Position numbers and translations under genes: made by a program. DNA of 64,000 nucleotides, from positions 1-64,000 of IMG/VR virus record IMGVR_UViG_3300031688_001478, one strand, 5' to 3'. The notes below the pieces were generated by a model. That model was not told the DNA's origin. It worked only from the letters and a program-made list of their open reading frames with translations, and searched no databases. The stretch is from a virus. Position 1 is the stretch's first letter. Each line of letters begins with the position of its first letter. Shown piece by piece: positions 17,526 to 25,759 of this stretch.

Positions 17526-18303
17526 AATGGTTTCCTCCAAATGAGCTCATAGGATGCGGATAAGCCGCTCGATCCACTTCGCCCACACTAGTAAGTTTCA
17601 TCTCTATAATCATTTTCCAAACATCTGCAATATCGGCAAACCTGTTTCTGTACCAAGCATAATCAGAACCAAGTAAATTCATATATGCCAGTGTAACTAG
17701 CCGCACTTCATCTGTGAGTGCTTGATTTATTCTAAGCATTGAATATACAAACGTATCATTTGCTTCATATGGTATGGGTTTTTCTGTGGGAGTAGAATCG
17801 CCGGCAGTCTTATCACTAATGTCTAATATATTATGCATCATGACTATTGAATTAGCAACTACCCTTTCATTATTGTCACCTTGCTCTGCAAAACAATTTA
17901 AAATTGATATGCACCATCTAGGTGTTATGTTATAAATTATATCGTTCCAGTCCGTTGAAATTAGTTGTCGTAGTACATCAATGTCCCATTCCTCTCTCCT
18001 GAGGTCGAAATGTAATCCATTACTATTTCTGGACAAAATAATACATGCTTTAGTACGCACAATTGAGTTAGGGTGATTAATTGCTACATAACTTAATATT
18101 TCGATTCGAGTAGAATTCCAGTCTTTAAATCTTGGATTGCTATAATAGTTATAAAAGTACTTAGGCAATACTAGTGAATTGCGTGAGGATCCATGCTCGG
18201 CGGTTTCATCATATGCGTCTTTGAACTGCGTGGCGATGCTAGTATGTAAAATTTCATCCCAATTGGTTAAGTCCGGCTTGTTAACATGATTCATGCCGGT
18301 CAT
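17518..18303 (-). CDS. Unknown protein between two glycosyltransferase-like paralogues
   Basis: A 261-residue protein that I do not recognise. It looks mainly alpha-helical, with repeated stretches that could be HEAT-like helices (for example SIVRTKACIILSR and EVRLVTLAYMNLL), no signal peptide and no membrane segment. It begins in an ATGA junction with one glycosyltransferase-like gene (18300-19541) and its end holds the ribosome-binding site of the other (16194-17525), so the three form a translationally coupled unit. A scaffold or regulatory partner for the two paralogues is a guess from position. Confidence 0.7.
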   Translation of the reverse strand: MTGMNHVNKPDLTNWDEILHTSIATQFKDAYDETAEHGSSRNSLVLPKYFYNYYSNPRFKDWNSTRIEILSYVAINHPNSIVRTKACIILSRNSNGLHFDLRREEWDIDVLRQLISTDWNDIIYNITPRWCISILNCFAEQGDNNERVVANSIVMMHNILDISDKTAGDSTPTEKPIPYEANDTFVYSMLRINQALTDEVRLVTLAYMNLLGSDYAWYRNRFADIADVWKMIIEMKLTSVGEVDRAAYPHPMSSFGGNHYE

Positions 18304-19541
18304 AAGCTAAATTCTGGTGTGTTGTTTACTACTGTGTTGTATTTAGTTATTAATTCTTGCGTGGGGATAAAACAATGTGTTCCATATACTGCTAAGTTAT
18401 GGTCTATAATGCTTTGACATTCGGTGCTATTGTAATAAGAATGTATGTCTGCTATATCGATATCTGTTAATCGTTTTATTTCTACATACAGTTTCTTTAA
18501 ACGTAATAACGGATCAGGTTCAGAATCAAACGAATAGTTTATGAAGTTATCAAACAATTTAAATCCTAAGTCTTGCATTAGTTTATTAGCACCCGCAATC
18601 CCTGATATTAAAAACAGTTGTCTAAAGTAAACTGGTTTAAAACTTTTTTCAGTAACATGTCCTTGCATCGATAGTCTCTCGCCATCTAGTTCTATTACTG
18701 ATCTAACATCGTAGCCATGCATAGTTTCATTCACAATATTAATGTAACTATCATTATAATAATTCTGAGGCAATGAATCTTGCCATATGGCTATGTCGGT
18801 TTGTGATAGCGTTATGTCTTGTTGTAACTTAATGTCTTTACCTAAGTACGACACATAACTACTGTCTGGAGGCATTCGGTCTACAATAAATGTTCTGTGT
18901 TTCTTCTCTAAATTATTTAAACATAAAAAATGTTTTGTACGTTGATTCGAATGGTGTTCAATTTGTTCTCTATTAAACTGTTTTATTCTATTGAAGTAAA
19001 CAGCCATGAACTTTGCATCTACATCAGGGCGTTTAGTTTTAATAGCATCTACAACATATTTGTTACACAGGTAAAAATTAAGTCTCTCATTATCAATGTC
19101 TTTTACACTATCCAATATATAATCTACAGCATTAAATCCTGCATGTTCATAGTGCCCCAGGTCCCATGTGTTTGAAAACATAAAGTTAACTTGTGGGAAA
19201 GGCTCGAATGTTTTTATTAGTTTATGTAATGTATTAGCATCATCTTTAATAGCATGTATGTATATAGGAAATAGTAATAGTATAACAGGCGTACCATTAA
19301 TTCTTCTTAACTGTTTTTTAATAGGCAAGTTTAAATCAATGGTTTCAGTACGATGGCCCACTGGTGTATAAGTAGGATATGTTCCATCTGCTCCTACATT
19401 TTGTGTATCATCATCATGGTTTGTGTGCCAATCTGCGTTAGCAAACTTTGGCCCGGGCGGCTGACTGTCGTTCCAAACATTAGAAAGCTTCGGCCCCATT
19501 TCGTAATTACCTAAATTTTTAAATTGTAGAAATACTATCAT
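18300..19541 (-). CDS. Glycosyltransferase-like protein (paralogue of 16194-17525)
   Basis: A 413-residue protein. It shares with the gene at 16194-17525 an F-L-C-L-N-N-x-E-K-x-H-R-T block, a C-terminal TEKSFKPVYF block and a DLGFKLFDNF block. In bacterial and viral fucosyltransferase/exostosin-like enzymes the comparable E-K-x-x-K-P region contacts the nucleotide-sugar donor. Sequence identity between the two looks low outside these blocks, so they are old paralogues with probably different acceptors. It starts two bases after the stop of radical SAM gene F. The substrates are not predictable. Confidence 0.6.
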   Translation of the reverse strand: MIVFLQFKNLGNYEMGPKLSNVWNDSQPPGPKFANADWHTNHDDDTQNVGADGTYPTYTPVGHRTETIDLNLPIKKQLRRINGTPVILLLFPIYIHAIKDDANTLHKLIKTFEPFPQVNFMFSNTWDLGHYEHAGFNAVDYILDSVKDIDNERLNFYLCNKYVVDAIKTKRPDVDAKFMAVYFNRIKQFNREQIEHHSNQRTKHFLCLNNLEKKHRTFIVDRMPPDSSYVSYLGKDIKLQQDITLSQTDIAIWQDSLPQNYYNDSYINIVNETMHGYDVRSVIELDGERLSMQGHVTEKSFKPVYFRQLFLISGIAGANKLMQDLGFKLFDNFINYSFDSEPDPLLRLKKLYVEIKRLTDIDIADIHSYYNSTECQSIIDHNLAVYGTHCFIPTQELITKYNTVVNNTPEFSL

Positions 19542-19543
19542 TG

Positions 19544-20962
19544 CTATCTCGAGTTATGTTTCGGATCAGGGCGTGTGTACCAATTGTATAATTCCTCGTC
19601 TGCTTTATAAATTTCTTCTATTGTTAATGCTTCGCCTTCAGCGCCATCGTTTCTAATAGTAGCAATAGTTTGTTGCCATTGTCTGCCATTAAAGAACTGA
19701 TCCTCATGTGTATCTGGAAACTGTTCGGCGAACGTAGGAGTGTTTAGTATTGTTTCTAGTTGAGTTATTACTGTGCTTTGTTTCTCAGTTACAATAGGAC
19801 GCAAATCATCTAACAAACTGTTTACTATTCTATCTAGTATATGTCTGGGCCAACTCATAAATGTAAATACTACGTCAGGATGGAATGCAAACATATTCTT
19901 AGTTTCAATTTTAACATTAAGGTCTAGTGAGTACTGTACGAAGTCACGTAAGCCAAATAGTCCAGGACCTGTTAGTGTTAAGTCCATAAGCATTTTACTA
20001 TCGCCACCAGGACATGCAACACCTTCTCTAAAGTTCTTATCCCACTCTTCCCATACTAAACCTGTGCGTATGAACTCGCCTATCTTTCCTATGCCGTCGA
20101 TACTAGCACACATAGTCCAGTCCTTTGCTTGTGGCAACCAGTCGTACAAGTAGTGCTTACCAAAACGTACTCTACTTAGGTTACTGTTATAACGTAAGTG
20201 TACTTTGCGTAAGTTATCATCTTCGGATAGTCTAGCCATGCTCTTCCAATGTATATCATACATAAGTGGCTCACCGCCAACCCAGTATATTTCTTCCACC
20301 GTGCCTGACTTAATTGCTTCCCAAAATTCTTCTTCTACTACTTCCTTTTGAAACTTTTGTATAATCTTTTTATTTTCTGGAACCATGAACGGTTGGCTCT
20401 CTGGAGTCCAGTGGTCGTTCTGTCTCTTCTCTGTTTCCCATGCTGAACTAAGTTGCTCACCGCACATACGACATTTGAAGTTACATAAGTTACTAACCCT
20501 GTAATCAAAACTAATAGGATTCATTGTAGTAAAGCCATCGTCGTCTGTACTATCGAAGCACTCGTCTATTTTATCTTCAAATAAGAAACCAGTAAACCAT
20601 TGACGGTATGTACTTTGACTTAGTACACTATCGTTGCACACATTACATTGTGGTATCTCTTCACCTGCCATTAACTTCTTACGGATGTCCATCATATATG
20701 GACTGTTCCAATGTTCTTTTAAACTAATAGGCTTATAGTCATCGATGGTCCCGCTCTCTTTAAACTTGCCAGTACTTTCATCATTACTTGCATCGATGTA
20801 TTGCTTTTGGAATTGGTGTTCTTCTCTACTAGCACAACACATACGTCTCTCTGACTGCGGACTAATATAAGTATGTGTCCATGGAGCAGTACAGAAAACT
20901 TTGTTCTCTGAGTCTTCGACCATACTGCCATGAGCCCATTTAGGCTTAATTCTATTACTCAT
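19544..20962 (-). CDS. Radical SAM protein F, N-terminal twitch-like cluster domain
   Basis: A 472-residue radical SAM protein. N-terminal cluster cysteines are Cys24 (FCTAPW), Cys42-Cys43 and Cys106/Cys109; the last pair sits in CNVCNDSVLSQSTYR, more divergent than in A-E. The core is CNFKCRMC (160/164/167), with VGGEP as the SAM motif. It is the only one of the eight without a recognisable C-terminal FPEL-like motif, ending instead in a charged tail. It overlaps the unknown gene 20955-21947 by 8 bases. The substrate is unknown. Confidence 0.9.
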   Translation of the reverse strand: MSNRIKPKWAHGSMVEDSENKVFCTAPWTHTYISPQSERRMCCASREEHQFQKQYIDASNDESTGKFKESGTIDDYKPISLKEHWNSPYMMDIRKKLMAGEEIPQCNVCNDSVLSQSTYRQWFTGFLFEDKIDECFDSTDDDGFTTMNPISFDYRVSNLCNFKCRMCGEQLSSAWETEKRQNDHWTPESQPFMVPENKKIIQKFQKEVVEEEFWEAIKSGTVEEIYWVGGEPLMYDIHWKSMARLSEDDNLRKVHLRYNSNLSRVRFGKHYLYDWLPQAKDWTMCASIDGIGKIGEFIRTGLVWEEWDKNFREGVACPGGDSKMLMDLTLTGPGLFGLRDFVQYSLDLNVKIETKNMFAFHPDVVFTFMSWPRHILDRIVNSLLDDLRPIVTEKQSTVITQLETILNTPTFAEQFPDTHEDQFFNGRQWQQTIATIRNDGAEGEALTIEEIYKADEELYNWYTRPDPKHNSR

Positions 20963-21947
20963 CGTCTTCCCATACAGCGATATCGCTAATGTAAGGACAT
21001 GCTTCTAATTTGGTTATAATACTTTCGAACGTTTCATTTTGTAACGCTCCTAGTTTAGCTCTGCCTATGGCATGTTTAGGCTCTGTGTGGTCAATGCCAT
21101 ATTTAGAAACTTCGTTGGCTTCACACCATTGATGCAATCTTCTATTTAAATGTGTTTCAACCTCAGCATCAAATACTTGAAACGAGGCTTGATTCAAACC
21201 AATACATGCACTACCGGATATTAATGTTTGAGGTTTAACCTCTTTACGTTTTATTAATTCTAAATCTTTTGATGCATAAGCATGACCTAAATCTTTGCCT
21301 ACGGTAAAGAAGTCTAAAAACAAATCACCTGTATAGTATTGACTTTGGAATTGTGCGTAGTCGTCATCTGTTAATTCTATATATTCTGCTTCTGCATTAG
21401 GACTAAAATGTCTTGCTACTATAAAGTATTGCTTCTCATCTAATTCTTCTACTGCAAAGAAACGAGATATGTTTGCTTCTATTTCGTGTACCGTTTTATT
21501 TAAACGTTCCAATATCTCTACTTCCGGATGAGATTCTTCTGTATAAACAAAGCCTGAAACTTCTGTTAACTCTACTAATTGTTTTTCAAAAATAAAATGT
21601 ACTTCGTTTAATTTGTCGTGCATTTCTTTTGTAGTATCTGTTATAGATAACTTTAGATCCGGATCGGCTCCTTGCGAATCTATATCAGTATTTAAACTAT
21701 TAATTAGTAGTTGCATGTTTACACTTTGATTAGCGTCATACAAATTCCAATGTAGCCATCTATATTCATCAGCTATTGCTGTTTTTGTAATGTTATAAAA
21801 CTGATTACCAATATGCGTGTCTGCTAGTTTCCAAACAAGTTCTTGGTTGCCACCTTTAAAACTACTCTTGCCTATTACATTAGTGCCACCACTATCCATT
21901 ACACCTACGGGTGTTGGACTTAAACTCAGTTTGTAGTACTTACTCAC
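20955..21947 (-). CDS. Unknown 330-residue protein between radical SAM genes F and G
   Basis: I do not recognise this protein. It is soluble-looking, with a likely helical or coiled segment near 105-170 (TTKEMHDKLNEVHFIFEKQL onward) and a conserved-looking block near 215-260 (FFTVGKDLGHAYASKDLELI, SGSACIGLN). It overlaps radical SAM gene G by an ATGA-like 4-base junction and gene F by 8 bases, so the three are very probably co-translated. A substrate protein, substrate carrier or partner of F or G is the natural guess. No catalytic motif was found. Confidence 0.75.
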   Translation of the reverse strand: MSKYYKLSLSPTPVGVMDSGGTNVIGKSSFKGGNQELVWKLADTHIGNQFYNITKTAIADEYRWLHWNLYDANQSVNMQLLINSLNTDIDSQGADPDLKLSITDTTKEMHDKLNEVHFIFEKQLVELTEVSGFVYTEESHPEVEILERLNKTVHEIEANISRFFAVEELDEKQYFIVARHFSPNAEAEYIELTDDDYAQFQSQYYTGDLFLDFFTVGKDLGHAYASKDLELIKRKEVKPQTLISGSACIGLNQASFQVFDAEVETHLNRRLHQWCEANEVSKYGIDHTEPKHAIGRAKLGALQNETFESIITKLEACPYISDIAVWEDDE

Positions 21948-23620
21948 TCGTCTACTGCTCCGCCAAGTCCATCAGTGTCTGTGTCCCAACCAATGCTACT
22001 ACCAGCACGTTTTTTAATATTAGGATTAACTCCTTCTATTTCATTTTCGTATTTGGTATCATCATAGTCATCGTCGCTCTCACCTGTTTGGCGCCCACGT
22101 ACTTTCATTTCTACAACTTTAACTTCGCCGTCCTCTGTAACAATACGTTTGGCATACAATGTATTAGTTACACCTACACTATCTGGTGCTTGTATGTCGT
22201 GGTCATCGCTAATGTCTAATACATCAATGCTGTCGTACCAGTCTACTAGCCTAGGGAATGTTGTTCTAAAATTATGTCCACGTCTCGAATCGTACTGCTC
22301 GTAAAACACTTTGAAGTCATGGTCTAACAAGTATTGCTCTGCTGTATTCCTGTGTGGAGTTTTAACAACATCTAAATATTCTATTAGTCTGCTTATTTGA
22401 TCTTGTTCCCATGCTTGGAGTAATTCTACGCCATGCATATCTCTCTCGCCTTTATTTCGAGTATCATCTAACCACTCGCTAAGTTCATCATGATACATTT
22501 TACGCAAGTCATCTGGCAATGTTAATGGACTTTGGAAACTAGGGAAACGTAATATGTTTACACTAATACCCGGAACGTGATGTCCGTATTTTCTCTTCAT
22601 AGACAATGTCCAATCTAAGAATTGACAAATAGTATCTAAGCATAATGCATTGACAGTCATCATCATGTGTACGCCTTCGTATCTTGCCTCTGTGGCAAAA
22701 CGTTCAAACTGTGCTGTCCATATTTCCCAATCTAATCCGTCTCTGATATATTCTGCTTGGGCACCAAAGGCTTCACAACTTGTATACACATGGAAGTGGT
22801 CAATGTGTTGTGTAGCATCAATAAACTTGTTTAGTAACCCAGGCTTAGCCATTAAGTTACTGTTAATAGCCAAACGCATCTTCTTAGCATTGGGCTCGTC
22901 TGTTTCTTTAAACCAATCGAACAGTTTGTAGATACTAGGAGTCATTAATGGCTCACCGCCAGTAACACGAATCTCTTCTAGCTCTTTACTTAGCTCGGGC
23001 CACCATCTCCAAAATGCATCTACATAAGGATTGGCTGTACCGGCATCGTACGGTTCGGCATACGGAGCATCATCGATAAAGTGACCTCTTGCATCTGACT
23101 TAATACCTTGATACCCACCATTGGTTCTAATATCTTTAACCCATGTACTACTAAACGCAGGATTGCAATAACTACATGCTAACTGGCATGTTCTATCAAA
23201 TGCAACCTCACAGGTTTTTAAATTAACATCAGCGTTAGGATCTAACGTTGCAATGTGTTGTAAGTCTCTATCTTCATATATAACTGTTTTATATACTCTG
23301 TCGGACACAGCTTCATTGCCGTCCGAGTCTTGCCCCATGTCTTCAATCTTCCAACAGTACTCACACTCTTTGGGCCGTGTGCCTTCCTGCATCATTTGAC
23401 GCATCTTCTTTTTGTGTCTGCTGTTGTGAATAGCACTAGGGTTTTCTTTAATGTCTTCTAAATCTATTTGGTGTGCTGGGGGATGATGACAACTAGTTGT
23501 TCCACCATGGCCCAACCATATAGTAGCATTGTACCATTTGGCGCCGCAAAAGGAATCTGATACTGGATCTATCATCCTTGCTTTAAATTCTCTGTGAGTC
23601 TCGTCTACCTTCCTAACCAT
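21944..23620 (-). CDS. Radical SAM protein G, CHHPP subgroup
   Basis: A 558-residue radical SAM protein, about 100 residues longer than A-F. The N-terminal domain differs: FCGAKW (Cys25), then SCHHPPAH (Cys44 followed by His and Pro) in place of the CC pair, then CEYC (86/89). The core is CQLACSYC (145/149/152), with TGGEP as the SAM motif. The C-terminal motif is RTTFPRLVDWY, followed by about 90 acidic, low-complexity residues. Radical SAM protein H shares the CxHPP signature and length, so the two form a subgroup. It is upstream of the 330-residue unknown and overlaps the SDR gene by 8 bases. Confidence 0.9.
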   Translation of the reverse strand: MVRKVDETHREFKARMIDPVSDSFCGAKWYNATIWLGHGGTTSCHHPPAHQIDLEDIKENPSAIHNSRHKKKMRQMMQEGTRPKECEYCWKIEDMGQDSDGNEAVSDRVYKTVIYEDRDLQHIATLDPNADVNLKTCEVAFDRTCQLACSYCNPAFSSTWVKDIRTNGGYQGIKSDARGHFIDDAPYAEPYDAGTANPYVDAFWRWWPELSKELEEIRVTGGEPLMTPSIYKLFDWFKETDEPNAKKMRLAINSNLMAKPGLLNKFIDATQHIDHFHVYTSCEAFGAQAEYIRDGLDWEIWTAQFERFATEARYEGVHMMMTVNALCLDTICQFLDWTLSMKRKYGHHVPGISVNILRFPSFQSPLTLPDDLRKMYHDELSEWLDDTRNKGERDMHGVELLQAWEQDQISRLIEYLDVVKTPHRNTAEQYLLDHDFKVFYEQYDSRRGHNFRTTFPRLVDWYDSIDVLDISDDHDIQAPDSVGVTNTLYAKRIVTEDGEVKVVEMKVRGRQTGESDDDYDDTKYENEIEGVNPNIKKRAGSSIGWDTDTDGLGGAVDE

Positions 23621-24215
23621 TATAATTTCCTACGTCGAAGCTCAAGCTTCTTACCTGTACCTGATTATTTAGTCCTATTATCCATTCTAACATCTCCGCT
23701 ACACTATCAGCAGTCATCATATAATCTTCTGCAAAATCTTTAAGCCATGCTGTGCTATCAGTGTCAACCATGCCTGGCTTAATGTTCGTTACTCTGCACT
23801 TACCTTTCTGGAACTGATTACTTAGTTGTAAACTTGCCCAGTCGAGTCTTGCTTTGTCACTAACATACGGAGTCCAGTCTTTGTTGTAACCCATCTGTGC
23901 AAAGTTATGTATACTGTCGCTACTTGTTGCACCCATATTAATTATTTGCCTAGGCTTGTTTTCCCATGCTTCATAGAACAGGTATAGTAGTCTGACTTGG
24001 CTACCGGGTGCGTATGCGTTGTTAACGAATATATCAGCTTTCCATTCTAATGCTTCTTTAACAATACGTTTGCAAGTACTCTCTTTCATAATATTGTAGC
24101 CATTGCTTTTACTAAAGCCCATGACTTCAATACCCTGAGCTTCTAGCCTTTCAACTAGATACTTTCCGATGCCCCTTGTGTGTCCTGTTATTGCAACTCT
24201 TTTTGTGTGTGCCAT
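23613..24215 (-). CDS. Short-chain dehydrogenase/reductase (SDR)
   Basis: A 200-residue Rossmann-fold oxidoreductase. The cofactor motif TGHTRGIG (10-17), the NNA motif (65-67), a serine region in GATSSDS and the catalytic YVSDK (Tyr117, Lys121) are all present, so it is probably an active NAD(P)-dependent enzyme. It is shorter than the usual 250 residues but keeps the catalytic core. It follows metK after a 22-base gap; the gap plus upstream bases carries a late-promoter-like box (24221-24228) exactly five bases before the ATG. The substrate is unknown; a sugar or modified product of the neighbouring enzymes is possible. Confidence 0.85.
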   Translation of the reverse strand: MAHTKRVAITGHTRGIGKYLVERLEAQGIEVMGFSKSNGYNIMKESTCKRIVKEALEWKADIFVNNAYAPGSQVRLLYLFYEAWENKPRQIINMGATSSDSIHNFAQMGYNKDWTPYVSDKARLDWASLQLSNQFQKGKCRVTNIKPGMVDTDSTAWLKDFAEDYMMTADSVAEMLEWIIGLNNQVQVRSLSFDVGNYNG

Positions 24216-24220
24216 ACTAC

Positions 24221-24228
24221 TATTTACC
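24221..24228 (-). promoter_or_regulatory. Late-promoter-like box (GGTAAATA) five bases before the SDR start
   Basis: Minus strand GGTAAATA, six of eight matches to TATAAATA. It is separated from ATG 24215 by exactly five bases (GTAGT), the same spacing as the boxes at 33092, 37036 and 58439. It is the weakest of the four and might be chance. Confidence 0.35.
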
Positions 24229-24237
24229 TGCTTTTTT

Positions 24238-25338
24238 CTAGTTATTAAACAAATCTACGCTTTCCCAAGGTAAATCATCTTTACCGAAGTGCCCGTAGTT
24301 AGTTGTCCTTGTTAAGTCTAGATTAAACAAATCAAAACGTTTAATAATTCCTAGTGGTGTTAAGTCAACATTATCACGGAAGTAGTCTTCAAACTCCTTT
24401 CTAACAATGCCATCTGCGTACACATATATACTAGTAGGTTCTTTAACACCGATAGCATAACTTAGTTGCACTACACAGTTTTTAGCCTTGCCACTAGCAA
24501 CAACATTCTTTGCTAAGTAACGTGCCATGTAAGCACCGCTTCTGTCTACTTTAGTACAATCCTTGCCACTAAATGCTCCGCCGCCATGTGGGGCATAGCC
24601 ACCGTATGTGTCTACAATAATCTTACGTCCTGTAAGTCCTGTGTCTCCATCTGGTCCACCTATAACAAATTTACCTGTAGGGTTAATATGCCATACTGTT
24701 TTTAGTACGTCTACTTTATCTTTGATAACCGGCAATATAATGCCTAGTACACGTTCTCTTACTTCGTCTATGCTTAGTTCGTCGCTATGTTGAGTACTAC
24801 ATACAACTGTCTTAATGTATGAAGGCTCTCCTAGTTTTTTGTATGCAAATGTTACTTGACTCTTTGCATCCGGTCCTAACCAATCTGCACCGTTGCGTCT
24901 TGCTTCTTCTAGTGCTTGTAGTATTTTATGACTGTAATGTATTGTGCTAGGCATAAAGTTATCTGTTTCGTCACATGCGTAACCAAACATAATACCTTGA
25001 TCTCCTGCTCCAAAGTCGTCAGTGCCTAAGGCAATGTCTGAACTTTGTCCATGCAGTTCGTTGTATACCACTAATCTTTCCCAATGGAATCCGTCTTGTT
25101 CGTAACCAATCTCTTTTACTACGTTGCGTATTAGTGATTCAACTTCCTCTTTACTAATGAGTTTGTCTGACTTATATTCGCCTGCTACTGTAACCATGTT
25201 AGTTGTAACTAATGTTTCAACTGCCGCTCTATTATTAATGTTACCATCGATAATAAATGTTGCTACTGTATCAGAGATTAAGTCGGCTATTTTATCCGGA
25301 TGTCCGTTACTCACGCTTTCGCTTGTGAATTCGTACAT
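24238..25338 (-). CDS. metK: S-adenosylmethionine synthetase (methionine adenosyltransferase)
   Basis: A 366-residue enzyme that makes S-adenosylmethionine from methionine and ATP. Family motifs are clear: GHPDKIADLISD near residues 12-23, GAGDQGIMFGYA, and the P-loop-like GGGAFSGKDCTKVDRSGAYM (shown here as GGGAFSGKD followed by KVDRS). It is slightly shorter than the usual 380-400 residues but covers all three repeats of the fold. The ribosome-binding site AGGAGAGG lies just before the ATG. Upstream sits both a sigma70-like promoter (25383-25411) and a perfect T4-late box (25376-25383). In this context it would supply SAM to the eight radical SAM enzymes encoded around it. Confidence 0.97.
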   Translation of the reverse strand: MYEFTSESVSNGHPDKIADLISDTVATFIIDGNINNRAAVETLVTTNMVTVAGEYKSDKLISKEEVESLIRNVVKEIGYEQDGFHWERLVVYNELHGQSSDIALGTDDFGAGDQGIMFGYACDETDNFMPSTIHYSHKILQALEEARRNGADWLGPDAKSQVTFAYKKLGEPSYIKTVVCSTQHSDELSIDEVRERVLGIILPVIKDKVDVLKTVWHINPTGKFVIGGPDGDTGLTGRKIIVDTYGGYAPHGGGAFSGKDCTKVDRSGAYMARYLAKNVVASGKAKNCVVQLSYAIGVKEPTSIYVYADGIVRKEFEDYFRDNVDLTPLGIIKRFDLFNLDLTRTTNYGHFGKDDLPWESVDLFNN

Positions 25339-25375
25339 AATCCTCTCCTGTTGTTTACTTCATATAGAAGTGTTC

Positions 25376-25383
25376 TATTTATA
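25376..25383 (-). promoter_or_regulatory. T4-type late promoter box (TATAAATA) of metK
   Basis: The minus strand reads TATAAATA, a perfect match to the T4 late consensus. It is 37 bases before the metK ATG, giving a leader of about 32 bases with the AGGAGAGG ribosome-binding site. Its first base is shared with the last base of the sigma70-like -10 box. Confidence 0.7.
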
Positions 25384-25411
25384 TTATAACATGAATTGCT
25401 TAATAAATCAA
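25383..25411 (-). promoter_or_regulatory. Sigma70-like promoter of metK
   Basis: On the minus strand: -35 TTGATT (25411-25406), a 17-base spacer ending in TGT, and a perfect -10 TATAAT (25388-25383), i.e. an extended -10. The -35 overlaps the stop codon of the SCP2-like gene. This would allow host RNA polymerase to express metK before the late regulators are made. Confidence 0.65.
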
Positions 25412-25731
25412 GCAACAAATAATCCTTTCATGCTTTTACCTTTTGACATATCACCGTTGAATGTCATTTTGCCACCCATAACTAATTTAACTGGGTCAGC
25501 GCCTTTAGTAAACATCTCAATCATTGTATCTTTGCTAACAAATCCTACAGTGATGTCTGCTTTATCTAAATGCTCGTTACACAGAATACATTTCTTATCG
25601 TGTACACTAATAGAAAACTTACCATTAGTTTCACTAATAACATTAACGTTAATATCAATATCAATGCCTTCTGATTTTTCTTTCTGAAATTTACCTTCTA
25701 AGTCTGTTTTAATTGTGCCAAAGTCTAACAT
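25408..25731 (-). CDS. SCP2 sterol-carrier-like protein
   Basis: A 107-residue protein resembling the SCP2 fold, a small lipid- or hydrophobic-ligand-binding domain. The C-terminal half has the typical order ADITVGFVSKDTMIEMFTKG, here read as ADITVGF then TMIEMF, followed by KLVMGGKMTFNGDMSK. Start ATG 25731 has a strong ribosome-binding site (AAAGGAGG, six bases upstream), so the longer start at 25785, inside radical SAM gene H, is rejected. It follows radical SAM gene H after 28 bases and precedes metK. Phage copies are uncommon; it may carry a lipid or a hydrophobic substrate for neighbouring enzymes, which is inference. Confidence 0.7.
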   Translation of the reverse strand: MLDFGTIKTDLEGKFQKEKSEGIDIDINVNVISETNGKFSISVHDKKCILCNEHLDKADITVGFVSKDTMIEMFTKGADPVKLVMGGKMTFNGDMSKGKSMKGLFVA

Positions 25732-25759
25732 ATTATCCTCCTTTTGGATATTAAGTTTT

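Noticed and set aside
25387-25416. Inverted repeat TTGCTT...AAGCAA after the SCP2-like gene, considered as a terminator
   Set aside because: Six-base-pair AT-rich stem with no following T run. It coincides with the -35 region of the metK promoter, so a terminator call is not supported.
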